A stretch of DNA of 64,000 nucleotides from Bog-950 sp046329515 (GCA_046329515.1 JAXLUM010000003.1:310001-374000), one strand, 5' to 3'; counted from the first letter of the stretch, positions 15,854 to 24,789 are shown. Translations and numbers: made by a program. The notes: a model not told the origin generated them from the letters alone.

Positions 15854-17773
15854 CTATTTGGCCAAAACAAGCTTACGACTAATGCTGCCCAATTGAGAGT
15901 TTACCAATACATGATATAAACCATTGGGAACATCCTGTAAGTTAAGTGTGCTTTGCATGAGGCCCGAAACATTTTCGTAGCGGTAAGCACGTATTTCGCG
16001 ACCGGTATAATCAAATACGGATACCGTTACTGTAGATTCTGCTTCACCTAAATCCATATTTACGTTTACACTTCCTGTTGTGGGATTCGGGAACAACTCA
16101 AGGATAGGTGCATCAGGAGTTAAGAAATCTTGTAATGTATTATTGTACCTAAACGCGTTACGGCTAATTGCGGCTACCAATGTATAGCAGGTGCCTGTAT
16201 TAAAAGCGCCGCTGTTACCGCTAACGCGCACGTAATAGCTATCAACAGCAGCATTGTTATATACTATTGATTCATCGGCAGTGCCGGTATTAAGGCTGCT
16301 GGCTACCTGTGTGCCTGCGGAGTTGTATAAACGAATATTATAATCTGCAGGCAGGCCTGTTAATATTACCGCCACATTAGGTTGCGAAGCATTATTAGCA
16401 AATTTAAAGTAGTCGTTATCGGTACTGCTGCTTATAAGCCCTTTAATTATCGTACTAAGCGGTATTGCTTTAGCCGTGGCAAGGGTGCCGTTAGATTCAT
16501 AGGCGTCAGTGCAGCCACTGCTACCTGTAGTAGTAAAGGAAAGAGTGAGTGTGCTGTTACGGCTTCCGTTTCTGCAACGGGTTTCTACTTTATAATTATA
16601 AATGGTTCCGGAATTAAGATTGGTAAGTGTAATGCTGGTGTTATTGGTTGAAACGCTAAGCCAATTTACGGAGGCGGAAGGTTTGTAGAATACATCATAA
16701 TGAGGATTTCCACTTACACCCGTCCAGCTTATAGAGGCTGAGTTTTGGGTAATAGCAGAGGCACTAAGGCCGGTTACCGCGGCACAATTACTTGCTACGG
16801 GTGGCTGGCAGCCCAACGAGCTTAATAATGAAACGCGAGAACCACCTGTTGCAAACAGCGCTTGCATACGGGCCTTTTGCCCGGCAGTAAACATAAACAT
16901 GCAGGCATCATTGGTGTAATCCATATAGTTCATAAACATATCGCCGTTGGGCCCGTTACTGCAGGAAACGTTGGGGAATGCGGGGCATCCATAATTTTCA
17001 TCAGCCTGGTTGGGTGTATCTGCGCAATTGTCAGAACCTGTACAGGCAGTGCCATCATCACCCCAAATGTGGTAAAGGTTTAGCCAGTGGCCTACTTCGT
17101 GCGTAGCCGTACGCCCCAAATCAAATGGTGCAGCTGCAGTACCTGTATTGCCAAAGCCTGTATAAGTTATTACCACGCCATCGGTTGAAGCTGAACCACC
17201 GGGAAATTGCGCGTAACCCAATAAGCCACCGCTAAGCGGGCACACCCAAATATTAAGATAGGAAGATGAAGGCCATGCATCATCGCCACCTGAAGCAGTA
17301 AACTTTACGTTGTTGTTTTGAGAAAAAGAAGTAGTGGCTGTTGATACACGAACGATACCGTTTGTAGCATTACCATTGGGATCGCGTTGCGCAAGGCAGA
17401 ATTGAATTTCACAATCTGCAACCAGGCCTTGAAACACAGTAGGAGTGCTGGTCCAATCGGTATTTAGCTTGTGGAAGTCAGCATTTAAAACATCAATTTG
17501 CGATTGAATTTGTGCGTCAGAAACATTTTGTGCAGCGGTATTATACACCACATGTACAACAACGGGTATTGTAACTATTGCCCTGTTGCCGGATTGCATT
17601 CCACCATTAGCAATGAAGTTTTCAGTGAAGGTTTCTATCTCCTGTCGCCTTTGATCAAGGGTGGGATCAGCACTCAGCTGCTGGTTGTAATAATCCATAG
17701 TGCCGCAATTGCGCTGTGCAGTCAGGCCGGCGGATATTGTCAAAACGTAGAGGAGGAATAAAATTTTCTTCAT
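15854..17773 (-). CDS. Secreted M43-family zinc metalloprotease with T9SS tail, copy 2
   Basis: A 639-residue paralogue of the protease at 13794-15719, in tandem on the same strand with 134 bases between. Signal peptide to about residue 20 (GLTAQ), VTIPVVVHVVYN near 67-78, zinc motif HEVGHWLNLYH at 225-235, a met-turn MNYMDY near 281, then a fibronectin III domain, a PPC-like domain and a T9SS tail (ELFPNPTTGSVNVNM ... NGLYHVLVNS ... RKLVLAK). The catalytic half is very similar between the copies; the fibronectin III domain is clearly more diverged (PHYDVFYKPSASVNWL against TSYNVQYKVSSAASWT), which suggests different substrate docking after duplication. Confidence 0.93.
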   Translation of the reverse strand: MKKILFLLYVLTISAGLTAQRNCGTMDYYNQQLSADPTLDQRRQEIETFTENFIANGGMQSGNRAIVTIPVVVHVVYNTAAQNVSDAQIQSQIDVLNADFHKLNTDWTSTPTVFQGLVADCEIQFCLAQRDPNGNATNGIVRVSTATTSFSQNNNVKFTASGGDDAWPSSSYLNIWVCPLSGGLLGYAQFPGGSASTDGVVITYTGFGNTGTAAAPFDLGRTATHEVGHWLNLYHIWGDDGTACTGSDNCADTPNQADENYGCPAFPNVSCSNGPNGDMFMNYMDYTNDACMFMFTAGQKARMQALFATGGSRVSLLSSLGCQPPVASNCAAVTGLSASAITQNSASISWTGVSGNPHYDVFYKPSASVNWLSVSTNNTSITLTNLNSGTIYNYKVETRCRNGSRNSTLTLSFTTTGSSGCTDAYESNGTLATAKAIPLSTIIKGLISSSTDNDYFKFANNASQPNVAVILTGLPADYNIRLYNSAGTQVASSLNTGTADESIVYNNAAVDSYYVRVSGNSGAFNTGTCYTLVAAISRNAFRYNNTLQDFLTPDAPILELFPNPTTGSVNVNMDLGEAESTVTVSVFDYTGREIRAYRYENVSGLMQSTLNLQDVPNGLYHVLVNSQLGSISRKLVLAK

Positions 17774-17877
17774 GCCCGGGAATTGAAGTTTTAAAGTAAT
17801 TCAATTAACGGTGATAGCAATATTAGCTTGCTGCTTAATTAACTTTGGTAAAGAAGGAGAAATAAGATGCTGTGAAC

Positions 17878-18501
17878 TTACTGCTCCACGTAAACAAGGC
17901 ACTTATCGCTGAAGAAGGGTTCTTCAAAATATTCGCTTAGCGGTTTTTTGAAAACGTTTTTTACAGCAGCGGCAGCAATTTCTTCCTCAAGCTTGCCGCC
18001 TTTTAACGCTATCAATCCGTTTTTATATTGGTTGTTATCTTTTGACAGGTATTTGCCTTTGGTCCACTTCAGCAGTTCAGCCAGCGGGGCTACTGCACGC
18101 GTAACCACAAAGTCGTATTGAAACTCCATTTCCTCAGCGCGCGAATGGAAGGTGAATACATTCTTCAACTCTGCGGCTTCTTTAGCTGCTTCAATTACTT
18201 TTAATTTTTTGCCGATAGAATCTACCAGGTGAAAGCGGCAATGCGGAAACAGTATGGCTAAAGGTACCCCGGGGAAACCGCCACCTGTACCCAAATCCAT
18301 AATTTTTGAGCCGTTGCGGAACTGAACGAATTTAGCAATGGCCAGCGAGTGCAATACATGGCGCTCGTACAGGTTTTCAATATCCTTACGGCTAATCACA
18401 TTTATCATCTCATTCCATTCGGCATAAACAGCCTGCAGTAACGATAGCTGATGTATTTGCTGTTGAGTGAGTTCGGGAAAGTACTTAAGGAGTAATTCCA
18501 T
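17878..18501 (-). CDS. rsmG: 16S rRNA (guanine-527-N7)-methyltransferase RsmG
   Basis: A 207-residue SAM-dependent methyltransferase that modifies G527 of 16S rRNA. Typical segments: ELLLKYFPELTQQQ at the start, WNEMINVISRKDIENLYERHVLHSLA near 30-54, the SAM loop IMDLGTGGGFPGVPLAILFP near 66-85, FHLVDSIGKKLKVI near 88-101 and VTRAVAPLAEL near 128-138. The frame is open to 18519, but the ATG at 18501 matches the usual family start and is preferred. It follows the sigma factor gene by 39 bases on the same strand. Confidence 0.95.
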   Translation of the reverse strand: MELLLKYFPELTQQQIHQLSLLQAVYAEWNEMINVISRKDIENLYERHVLHSLAIAKFVQFRNGSKIMDLGTGGGFPGVPLAILFPHCRFHLVDSIGKKLKVIEAAKEAAELKNVFTFHSRAEEMEFQYDFVVTRAVAPLAELLKWTKGKYLSKDNNQYKNGLIALKGGKLEEEIAAAAVKNVFKKPLSEYFEEPFFSDKCLVYVEQ

Positions 18502-18540
18502 TGGTTGAAAGCTTTGCACTTTTTATAAGTGCCTATGCGC

Positions 18541-19149
18541 TTAGTATTTCTCTTTGGTTATTTTGAGAATGTTGTAGAGCATATCCTTAGCGCGGAAAAG
18601 TTGTGCTTTAACGGTGCCTAAAGGAATGTCCAGCTTCTCGGCAATTTCTTCATACGAAAGCTCGTCGAGGTAACGTAACTCAATAAGCGTTTTATACTTT
18701 GGAGAAAGTTGCTCAATAGCCGCGCGTATTTTTTGGGCGCGTTGCTCTTTCACCATGCTTTCTTCAGGGTCCGGAGCGTGGTCCTTAACGGCAATAGGGG
18801 TTATTTCACCTTCGTCAGTCTGGGTTTTCTGATCCAGTGAAGTGGTTTGTAACCTCTTTTTACGTATAAAATCTATAGAGTTGTTAGTTGCAATTTTGAA
18901 AAGCCAGGTGCTAAAGGCAAAATCAGCTGAATAGTTACTGATGTTATTAAACGCTTTACCAAAGGCTTCAATGGTAAGATCCTCGGCATCGTCGCGGTTA
19001 TGCACCATCTTCAATACCATAAAGTAAATGGAGTCGCGGTAACGGTCCATAAGTTTGCTGAAGGATACCTGGTCGCCGCTTTTTGCTTTGGCTACCAATT
19101 CCAGATCCTCCTGCGCCCGCGAAGAAAATTTAGCGTTTAATTCTTCCAA
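18541..19149 (-). CDS. ECF-type RNA polymerase sigma factor
   Basis: A sigma-70 family factor of about 202 residues. Region 2 is visible as FSKLMDRYRDSIYFMVLKMVHNRDDAEDLTIEAFGKAF and FSTWLFKIATNNSIDFIRKKR, and region 4 as LSPKYKTLIELRYLDELSYEEIAEKLDIPLGTVKAQLFRAK (each cited here as family landmarks, broken by linkers in the protein). The open frame runs back to 19284 inside the glycosyltransferase gene. I prefer the TTG at 19149 (EELNAKFSSRAQEDLELV), which leaves a 13-base overlap with the upstream gene and suits translational coupling. No anti-sigma gene is adjacent. This type is a common housekeeping or stress ECF of Bacteroidota. Confidence 0.85.
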   Translation of the reverse strand: MEELNAKFSSRAQEDLELVAKAKSGDQVSFSKLMDRYRDSIYFMVLKMVHNRDDAEDLTIEAFGKAFNNISNYSADFAFSTWLFKIATNNSIDFIRKKRLQTTSLDQKTQTDEGEITPIAVKDHAPDPEESMVKEQRAQKIRAAIEQLSPKYKTLIELRYLDELSYEEIAEKLDIPLGTVKAQLFRAKDMLYNILKITKEKY

Positions 19150-20246
19150 TTGTCTTTTGGTTTCAGCAATAATAAGAAAAATATGAGCACTAGGTATAAC
19201 GTATACAGAATGTCGAGTACCGGAGATAAAAATTTGAGGTCCGGCACGGCTAATTTGCGGTAGGTGGTAAAGGTGCTTAGCCATTGTGTAAACACAAGGC
19301 CCGCAAAGGCGCCGGAAACTATTAAGCGGTGTTGGCCCTTAATAAACAGCCAGATAAACAAAGCCAACACTGCCAATTTGCTTAATGCAAACAAAAACAG
19401 CAGAAGCTGGTGGTGAAATTTATAGCTGAAGCCCGAGCGAAGATGCCTGCGCTTTTGGTTTATCCAGTTACTAAACGAAGCCTCTGCCCGGGTATACATA
19501 AAAGCATCCTTATCAATACAAACTTCTGTGTTTTTGCTAGTGGCAGATGCGTTTACAAAAAGGTCGTCATCGCCGGTAAGCAGTGTTTTCTTCTTTTCAT
19601 ACCCTTTAAAGGATTGAAAGAGCGACTTTCTGTAACTCAAATTACGGCCAACCCCCATGTAGGGCAGGCCTGCTTTTGCAAAGCCGAAATATTGCAGGGC
19701 CGTTATAAAGTTTTCGTACCGGATTAGTTTATTCAGGAAGCCGGGCGTTTTTTCGTAGGGGCTGTGGCCCAGAACGATTTGTGTTTCGTTCATATATGCC
19801 CCTACCATTTTTGCCAGCCAGTGGGTAGTGGCAGGGCGGCAATCAGCATCAGTTACCACTATGGTATCAAAAGTGGCTGCTTCAATTCCCTTTTGAAGGG
19901 CATATTTTTTACCGGCAAATGGTTTTTGTGTACCCACCGGAACGTTAATCAACTTCAGGTTTTTGTTGCGCATGTAATATTCCACCAATACATCAATAGT
20001 GTTGTCGGTGCTTTCATCGTTAACCACTATTACTTCAAACTGCGGATACTGCTGTATAAGCACAATTTTTAAAAACTGTTGCAGGTTTTTAGCCTCGTTG
20101 CGGGCGCATATAACCACCGAAGCAGAAGGGAGGAACTCCGGTAAGCCTTTAAAGCCACGTACAAAGTTGAGCCTGAAAAAGAAAAACAGGTAATAGAAGG
20201 CCTGTAAGGCTATGCACGCAATAAATACTTTAAACTCTATAGACAT
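19137..20246 (-). CDS. Membrane-anchored family 2 glycosyltransferase
   Basis: A GT2-family enzyme of about 369 residues. An N-terminal membrane segment (VFIACIALQAFYYLFFFF) is followed by the GT-A domain: SVVICARNEAKNL, FEVIVVNDESTDNTIDVL, and the metal-binding VVTDADCRP. Then come GDDDLFVN and QKRRHLRSG, matching the ED and QxxRW-like acceptor motifs of processive enzymes, and three C-terminal membrane segments. The ATG at 20246 is chosen over 20285 because the membrane segment follows it directly. The product is unknown; it transfers an activated sugar at the inner membrane. It overlaps the sigma factor gene by 13 bases and heads the rsmG operon. Confidence 0.85.
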   Translation of the reverse strand: MSIEFKVFIACIALQAFYYLFFFFRLNFVRGFKGLPEFLPSASVVICARNEAKNLQQFLKIVLIQQYPQFEVIVVNDESTDNTIDVLVEYYMRNKNLKLINVPVGTQKPFAGKKYALQKGIEAATFDTIVVTDADCRPATTHWLAKMVGAYMNETQIVLGHSPYEKTPGFLNKLIRYENFITALQYFGFAKAGLPYMGVGRNLSYRKSLFQSFKGYEKKKTLLTGDDDLFVNASATSKNTEVCIDKDAFMYTRAEASFSNWINQKRRHLRSGFSYKFHHQLLLFLFALSKLAVLALFIWLFIKGQHRLIVSGAFAGLVFTQWLSTFTTYRKLAVPDLKFLSPVLDILYTLYLVLIFFLLLLKPKDNWKN

Positions 20247-20371
20247 GAGCGGGGGCAAAGAAAAAATTCTTTGGAAGATGGGCAAAAGCAGGTTGTTAGC
20301 GGGTGTTTATAGTTGTATTAAGCATAAAAGTGCAGCCTTCATTTTACTTTCATAATGCTATTTTTCTTCTC

Positions 20372-20437
20372 CCTTTTCTTTAGAAGAAAAGGAAGCAAAA
20401 GAATCGTCTGTTTCGAAGTCTCCGACCGAAACAGACG
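20372..20437. repeat. Paired palindromes, candidate small repeat element
   Basis: Two perfect inverted repeats lie back to back. The first is CCTTTTCTT/AAGAAAAGG (20372-20380 and 20384-20392) with a 3-base loop. The second is CGTCTGTTTCG/CGAAACAGACG (20405-20415 and 20427-20437) with an 11-base loop. Neither follows a gene end as a terminator should, since both neighbours start away from it. Such paired hairpins are typical of REP/MITE-like intergenic repeats. Only one copy is in the window, so the repeat nature is inferred. Confidence 0.6.
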
Positions 20438-20586
20438 GGCCGCGCGCGAATACAAGCGGGAGTAGTTTTTAAGGTTAGAACAGTGCGATTTCCGGCTCAC
20501 GCTTTGCCTACGAGCGCAGTTTAGTCAGAATATAAATTAATACTAACCGGGTGCAGCCAGGCACGGTCTGTTTTTGTGGGGTGTTA

Positions 20587-20610
20587 GGCTTCGACAGGCT
20601 CAGCCTGACA
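20587..20610. repeat. Short palindromic intergenic motif
   Basis: The stretch GGCTTCGACAGGCTCAGCCTG (cited in part: CAGGCT-C-AGCCTG at 20595-20607) has a 6-bp inverted repeat around a single base. I associate CTTCGACAGGCTCAGCCTGAC-like motifs with intergenic repeats of many Bacteroidota genomes; that is from memory and untested here. Confidence 0.4.
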
Positions 20611-20678
20611 TTGGATTTATAGGGCGGTCATTTTATTTTTTGGCCGCAGTAACTGATATTTACAGAAAGATTAAGCCA

Positions 20679-21497
20679 ATGCCCGGTTTGGAAGAGATAT
20701 TACTTAAAATGGTTCGCTCGTTTGCGCGCGATTATGTGCGCTATACCATTTTTGCGGGTAGCTTGTATTTTATTTTTTATGTATGGAAGAAGCGTGAATT
20801 GTTCCGCTTTAAAATTCAACAGAAGTTTCCGAAGAATAAGGACATATGGAGGGAGATTGGATACAGTACCCTTAGCATGTTTGTATTTGTAAATGTGGGC
20901 ACTCTTATTTTTATTTTTCACGAGCACACCCGTATTTATAAAAACTTTAATGACCATAGTATTGCCTATTTTATTTTCAGCGTGGCAGCCTTCATCTTTT
21001 TGCACGATGCGTATTTCTATTTTACGCACCGCTTGATTCATTGGAAAAAGATTTACCCCTACGTGCATAAGGTGCACCACCTTAGCGTTAACCCCACCCC
21101 CTGGGCGGCTTTTGCCTTTCACCCTTTAGAGGCTGTGGTAGAGGTTGGCATATTACCTATAATGGTGTTTACTGTGCCCCTGCATCCATTGGCCATTTTG
21201 GCCTGGGTAATTTTTATGCTGGGGTATAACGTAATGGGGCATTTGGGTTTTGAGGTTTTCCCTGATGGATTTGCCAGCCACCGCCTTTGGAAATGGCATA
21301 ATACCAGCACCCATCATAACATGCATCATAAAAAGGTTACCTGTAATTACGGCCTGTATTTTAATATATGGGACCGCCTTTTAGGCACTAACCACGAAGC
21401 TTACGAGAAGGAATTTGACACGGTAAGGCTGAGAGCGAAAAATGCCCCTGTGCAACAGGCTGAAACTGCCACAGAAGCTGCGGATGCGGTTTTATGA
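20679..21497 (+). CDS. Fatty acid hydroxylase / sterol desaturase family membrane protein
   Basis: A 272-residue integral membrane di-iron protein. The His motifs are HDAYFYFTHRLIH (about 114-126), HKVHH (about 135-139) and HNTSTHHNMHH (about 223-233) followed by CNYGLYFNIWDRLLGT. Four or more membrane segments lie before and between them. The frame extends back to 20574, but that extension crosses the palindromic motif and is not protein-like; the ATG at 20679 is preferred. The family hydroxylates or desaturates lipids such as sterols, fatty acids or carotenoids; the substrate here is unknown. A sterol-reductase-like gene is at 39311-40630, but it is not adjacent. Confidence 0.88.
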   Translation: MPGLEEILLKMVRSFARDYVRYTIFAGSLYFIFYVWKKRELFRFKIQQKFPKNKDIWREIGYSTLSMFVFVNVGTLIFIFHEHTRIYKNFNDHSIAYFIFSVAAFIFLHDAYFYFTHRLIHWKKIYPYVHKVHHLSVNPTPWAAFAFHPLEAVVEVGILPIMVFTVPLHPLAILAWVIFMLGYNVMGHLGFEVFPDGFASHRLWKWHNTSTHHNMHHKKVTCNYGLYFNIWDRLLGTNHEAYEKEFDTVRLRAKNAPVQQAETATEAADAVL

Positions 21498-21665
21498 GTA
21501 GTCATACGACCCATATGTGGGCGTTAACAAATCGTGGTAATCTATACATAGGGAAAAGCCGGTTAGTTTGGATGCGAACCCCAATTGGTTTTTAACGTAA
21601 AAGGGTATATTTTAGAATGTTATAGGCTTTATTAAAACTTAACCTATAAGCCGCTAAACTTTGCT

Positions 21666-21673
21666 TACATTTG
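21666..21673 (+). promoter_or_regulatory. Probable -7 promoter element of the haem/copper protein gene
   Basis: TACATTTG matches the Bacteroidetes -7 consensus TAnnTTTG exactly, 33 bases before the ATG at 21707. No clean TTTG -33 box was found at 19-21 bases upstream, so support is partial. Confidence 0.4.
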
Positions 21674-21706
21674 GCAGTCTCAAAAAACGGCGATTAAAAC
21701 TATTTC

Positions 21707-23338
21707 ATGAAAAAAGCATTACTTCTGGTTTTTGCCTCTATTGTTTTTATGCAGTATCAACAGGCACAAACCCCCACCTGGAGCGACGACATTGCCCGGA
21801 TAATGTATAAGAACTGCACCAGTTGCCACCATACCGGCGGCATGGCGCCTTTCTCCTTAACTAATTATGCGGATGCTTACAGTCATCGTTATGATATTTC
21901 TACTTATGTGAATAATGGCAAAATGCCACCATGGCCACCGGATGCTAACTATAACCATTTAAAAGATGAGCGCAAATTAAGCGCTGATGACCTTGCAAAA
22001 ATCAACGACTGGATAACCAATTCAGCACCGGAAGGCAACTCGGCAAATACACCTACACCACCGGTTTATACCAATACATCGGAATTAGGCACGGTGGATA
22101 TGAGCTTAACCATGCCTACCTTTACCGTACCTAATTACCCGGGAGATTTATATCAGTGCTTTGTGCTGCCTACCAATTTGGCGCAGGATGAGTTTATAAC
22201 CGGGCTTGAAATATTACCCGGCAACCCAGAGATTGTTCACCACGTTTTGATATACGAGGACAGCAGCTCAACCCATGAAGCGCGCCTGTTAGATGCCAAT
22301 ACTCCTGAACCGGGTTATACCAGTTTTGGCGGTATAGGCCTTGGTAACAACACTACATTAGTAGGTGGTTGGGTACCGGGTGGCCGCCCTGCCATTTACC
22401 CTGCAAACATGGGTATTAAAATACATACGAATTGCGATTTGGTTATACAGGTGCATTACCCTTTCGGCAGCGCCGGTAAAATGGATAGCACTAAACTTAA
22501 TTTACGTTTAAGCACCAGCGTTGGCCGCCAAATATCCATTAACCCTATTTTGAACCACATACCTGTAGGTTCAGGTTTTGGTGCATCGTTGGTTAACGGC
22601 CCGCTATACATACCTGCTAATACCGTTAAGAAGTTTGAGTCGGCATTTACTATACCTACCAGCTACCCTATACAAGGCGTATCGTTATTGAACTTAGCGC
22701 CACATGCGCACCTGCTGTGTAAGGACTGGCTGGTATACGCCATAACACCTACCGGCGATACTGTGCCATTAATTAAAATTGATGACTGGGATTTTCACTG
22801 GCAAGGTTTTTACACTTTACAGAAGCTGAAGTTTATACCTAAGGGCAGCACCGTTTATGGTTTTGCTACATATGATAACACAAGCAATAACCCCAATAAC
22901 CCCAACAACCCTCCGCAGAACGTTTCAGTAGGCGAGGCTACGTCTGACGAAATGATGCTGGTTTATTTCAGCTATTTAATTTACCAAAACGGTGATGAGA
23001 ATGTAGTGTTAGACAGCACCCTGCTCGATACTGTAGAACAACCTAATGGTATTACCATACCGCAGAATAATATAGTTAGTTCAGTGCAGCTATATGAGGC
23101 AAGGCCTAACCCTGCCAATAACGAAACGGTGTTCAGCTACTTTTTACCGGAAACAGGTAATATAAGCTTTAAGCTCTATGACCTGAACGGTCGTTTGGTG
23201 CAGGAAATAAGCGTTCCTAAAAATACGGGCTTTAATACAGTAACCTTTAATACAGAGAAACTACAGGCAGGCACCTATTTATATAGCCTGAATGCAGGTG
23301 GCATAACACGAACGAAGCAATTGGTGATTAGCCACTAA
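21707..23338 (+). CDS. Secreted cytochrome c / PHM-like copper monooxygenase fusion with T9SS tail
   Basis: A 543-residue secreted protein. Signal peptide to about residue 20. A c-type haem site CTSCH at 37-41 with the possible distal Met in KMPPWPP near 72-78. Then a copper type II monooxygenase (PHM/DBH-like) region with all expected ligand positions: HH at 178-179 (EIVHHVLIY), His 250 (VIQVHYP), HAH at 333-335 (APHAHLL) and a Met at 416-417 (DEMMLVY). A T9SS sorting domain ends the protein (EARPNPANNETVFSYF ... GTYLYSL ... RTKQLVISH). In eukaryotic relatives ascorbate feeds electrons to copper; here the haem domain may do so. Substrate unknown. It is monocistronic by context, with its own terminator. 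Confidence 0.85.
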   Translation: MKKALLLVFASIVFMQYQQAQTPTWSDDIARIMYKNCTSCHHTGGMAPFSLTNYADAYSHRYDISTYVNNGKMPPWPPDANYNHLKDERKLSADDLAKINDWITNSAPEGNSANTPTPPVYTNTSELGTVDMSLTMPTFTVPNYPGDLYQCFVLPTNLAQDEFITGLEILPGNPEIVHHVLIYEDSSSTHEARLLDANTPEPGYTSFGGIGLGNNTTLVGGWVPGGRPAIYPANMGIKIHTNCDLVIQVHYPFGSAGKMDSTKLNLRLSTSVGRQISINPILNHIPVGSGFGASLVNGPLYIPANTVKKFESAFTIPTSYPIQGVSLLNLAPHAHLLCKDWLVYAITPTGDTVPLIKIDDWDFHWQGFYTLQKLKFIPKGSTVYGFATYDNTSNNPNNPNNPPQNVSVGEATSDEMMLVYFSYLIYQNGDENVVLDSTLLDTVEQPNGITIPQNNIVSSVQLYEARPNPANNETVFSYFLPETGNISFKLYDLNGRLVQEISVPKNTGFNTVTFNTEKLQAGTYLYSLNAGGITRTKQLVISH

Positions 23339-23356
23339 AGTGAATGGAATAATATA

Positions 23357-23394
23357 AAGAGAGCCCAACTGTAAAGTGGGCTCTTTGTTTTTTA
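23357..23394 (+). terminator. Rho-independent terminator
   Basis: An 8-bp stem AGAGCCCA/TGGGCTCT (23360-23367 and 23377-23384) with a 9-base loop and a following TTTGTTTTTT tract, 21 bases after the stop of the haem/copper protein. Confidence 0.9.
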
Positions 23395-23463
23395 ACGGAT
23401 TACGGATGGTATACGCTGTTTAAAATTTTTATGAGTGTTATACGTCCTAATTACTGAATATTT

Positions 23464-24678
23464 GTGCGCGTGAATACAAGTATAGCCTGCCCTTGCGGGG
23501 CTGAAACAGAACTTACCAAAGATTTTTTGTTTGAAACGGTTGATTCCGTAAATCAACTTAACCCATTGCAATGGAACCGTCATGTTCCTGAAAGTAATTA
23601 CCTGATGCAATACGATTACCTGGCCATGATAGAAAAGTGCAGCGCAGGTGATATTGGTTTCAGGTATGTAATGGTTAAACACAATGCTGAAACCATAGGT
23701 GTTTTGTATTTCCAGGTGGTAATGTTTAAGGGCGCGCAGTTAATGAATTATTTCCCCGAAAATGCGGGCTGGGTGTTGCGCAACCTTAAAGGCGTAACAG
23801 AACGCTTTTTAAACAGCATTAATATGCCCATGCTGGTAAGCGGTAATGTATTTATGACGGGCGAAAACGGTTTTTACTTTTCGCAGCGTATTGATAAACC
23901 TACGCGCGCAAGATTGTTACGCAAGGCAGCGCGGAATATCCTTCAGCAAACACCATCTATTAAAGCCACACTCATTTCTGATTTATACGAACCTAAAACG
24001 GAATTTGACCGCGACTTTAAATTGCTTGGCTACAATGAAATTACGGTAGAAAGCGATATGACACTGCAGGTAAAGCCTGAGTGGAAAAGCTTTGAAGACT
24101 ACCTTAATGCCATGTCATCGAAATACAGGGTGCGGGCCAAAAAGGTTTATGCGCTTTGCCATGATAACGGCGTTGAGATGCGTGAGCTAAATGCCGAGGA
24201 AATTGCAGCGCACCAGCCAAGGATATTTGAATTATATAATAAGGTAATGGCCAACGCTGATTTTAAGCTGGCTACTTTACCTAATGATTATTTCTACCAG
24301 CAAAAATTGCAACTGCCGCAACACTACCACCTGTTTGCCTATTTTAAGGATGGGCTGATGATAGGATTCATTTCTGCTTTTCATATAGGTAAGCGAATAG
24401 AGGTGCACTATACCGGTATGGACCACGTGGTTTGTAAACCTATACACCTTTACCAGCATATGATGTATGATATGGTGGGTTATGCGGTTGAACATAAAGC
24501 GGACCGACTTCATTTTGGCCGTACGGCCCCCGAAATAAAAAGCACTATTGGCGCTGAACCCCAGCCCATGTACGGTTACCTTAAGCACCGTAACGCAGCA
24601 TTTAATTTTTTAATAATGCGTCCTTATACTGCCCGCCTTAAGCCAAAGGCCTACCAAATACGCAGCCCGTTTAAATAA
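23464..24678 (+). CDS. GNAT/FemAB-like acyltransferase family protein
   Basis: A 404-residue soluble protein with a GTG start at 23464 (a second GTG at 23470 is also possible). It resembles the 'peptidoglycan biosynthesis/recognition' FemAB-like group of the GNAT superfamily: an N-terminal half with LMQYDYLAMIEKC and GVLYFQVVMFKG, and a C-terminal half with FEDYLNAMSSKYRVRAKKV (a basic helix), LFAYFKDGLMIGFISAF, and a HFGRTAPEIKSTIGAEPQPMYGYL segment. These proteins are thought to transfer an acyl or aminoacyl group, but substrates are mostly unknown. It has its own position after a terminator and before a small regulator gene. Confidence 0.75.
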   Translation: MRVNTSIACPCGAETELTKDFLFETVDSVNQLNPLQWNRHVPESNYLMQYDYLAMIEKCSAGDIGFRYVMVKHNAETIGVLYFQVVMFKGAQLMNYFPENAGWVLRNLKGVTERFLNSINMPMLVSGNVFMTGENGFYFSQRIDKPTRARLLRKAARNILQQTPSIKATLISDLYEPKTEFDRDFKLLGYNEITVESDMTLQVKPEWKSFEDYLNAMSSKYRVRAKKVYALCHDNGVEMRELNAEEIAAHQPRIFELYNKVMANADFKLATLPNDYFYQQKLQLPQHYHLFAYFKDGLMIGFISAFHIGKRIEVHYTGMDHVVCKPIHLYQHMMYDMVGYAVEHKADRLHFGRTAPEIKSTIGAEPQPMYGYLKHRNAAFNFLIMRPYTARLKPKAYQIRSPFK

Positions 24679-24789
24679 ACGGCGATTAGTCCTTTTTAGA
24701 TATTAAGCCCGGTTCATAAGCCTAATAAAATCACTGTTTACCGTGATTGACAATGGCTTACGGATGTGTAATATTTGACACCGAAACCT

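Larger units (their letters stand above)
20247..20678. other. Intergenic region with palindromic elements
   Basis: About 430 bases between the divergent glycosyltransferase and hydroxylase genes hold no convincing gene. The left part is AT-rich; the centre has two strong palindromes (20372-20437, listed separately) next to a GC-rich run GGGCCGCGCGCG at 20437-20448; the right part has the small palindromic motif at 20587-20610. The composition differs from the flanks, in keeping with a small inserted repeat element. Confidence 0.6.

Noticed and set aside
19150..19284. Extended N-terminus of the sigma factor
   Set aside because: The extra 45 residues overlap the glycosyltransferase end and do not resemble sigma region 1 or 2; the TTG at 19149 gives a normal length.
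20574..20678. Upstream extension of the hydroxylase family protein
   Set aside because: The added residues are encoded by the palindromic intergenic motif and do not look like protein sequence.
21620..21650. Inverted repeat TTATAGG ... CCTATAA upstream of the haem/copper protein gene
   Set aside because: Only 7 bases per arm in AT-rich DNA; could easily be chance, and no partner site is seen.
23340..23463. Possible small gene between the haem/copper protein and the FemAB-like gene
   Set aside because: Contains a terminator and AT-rich leader only; no frame with start, signal or ribosome site was found.
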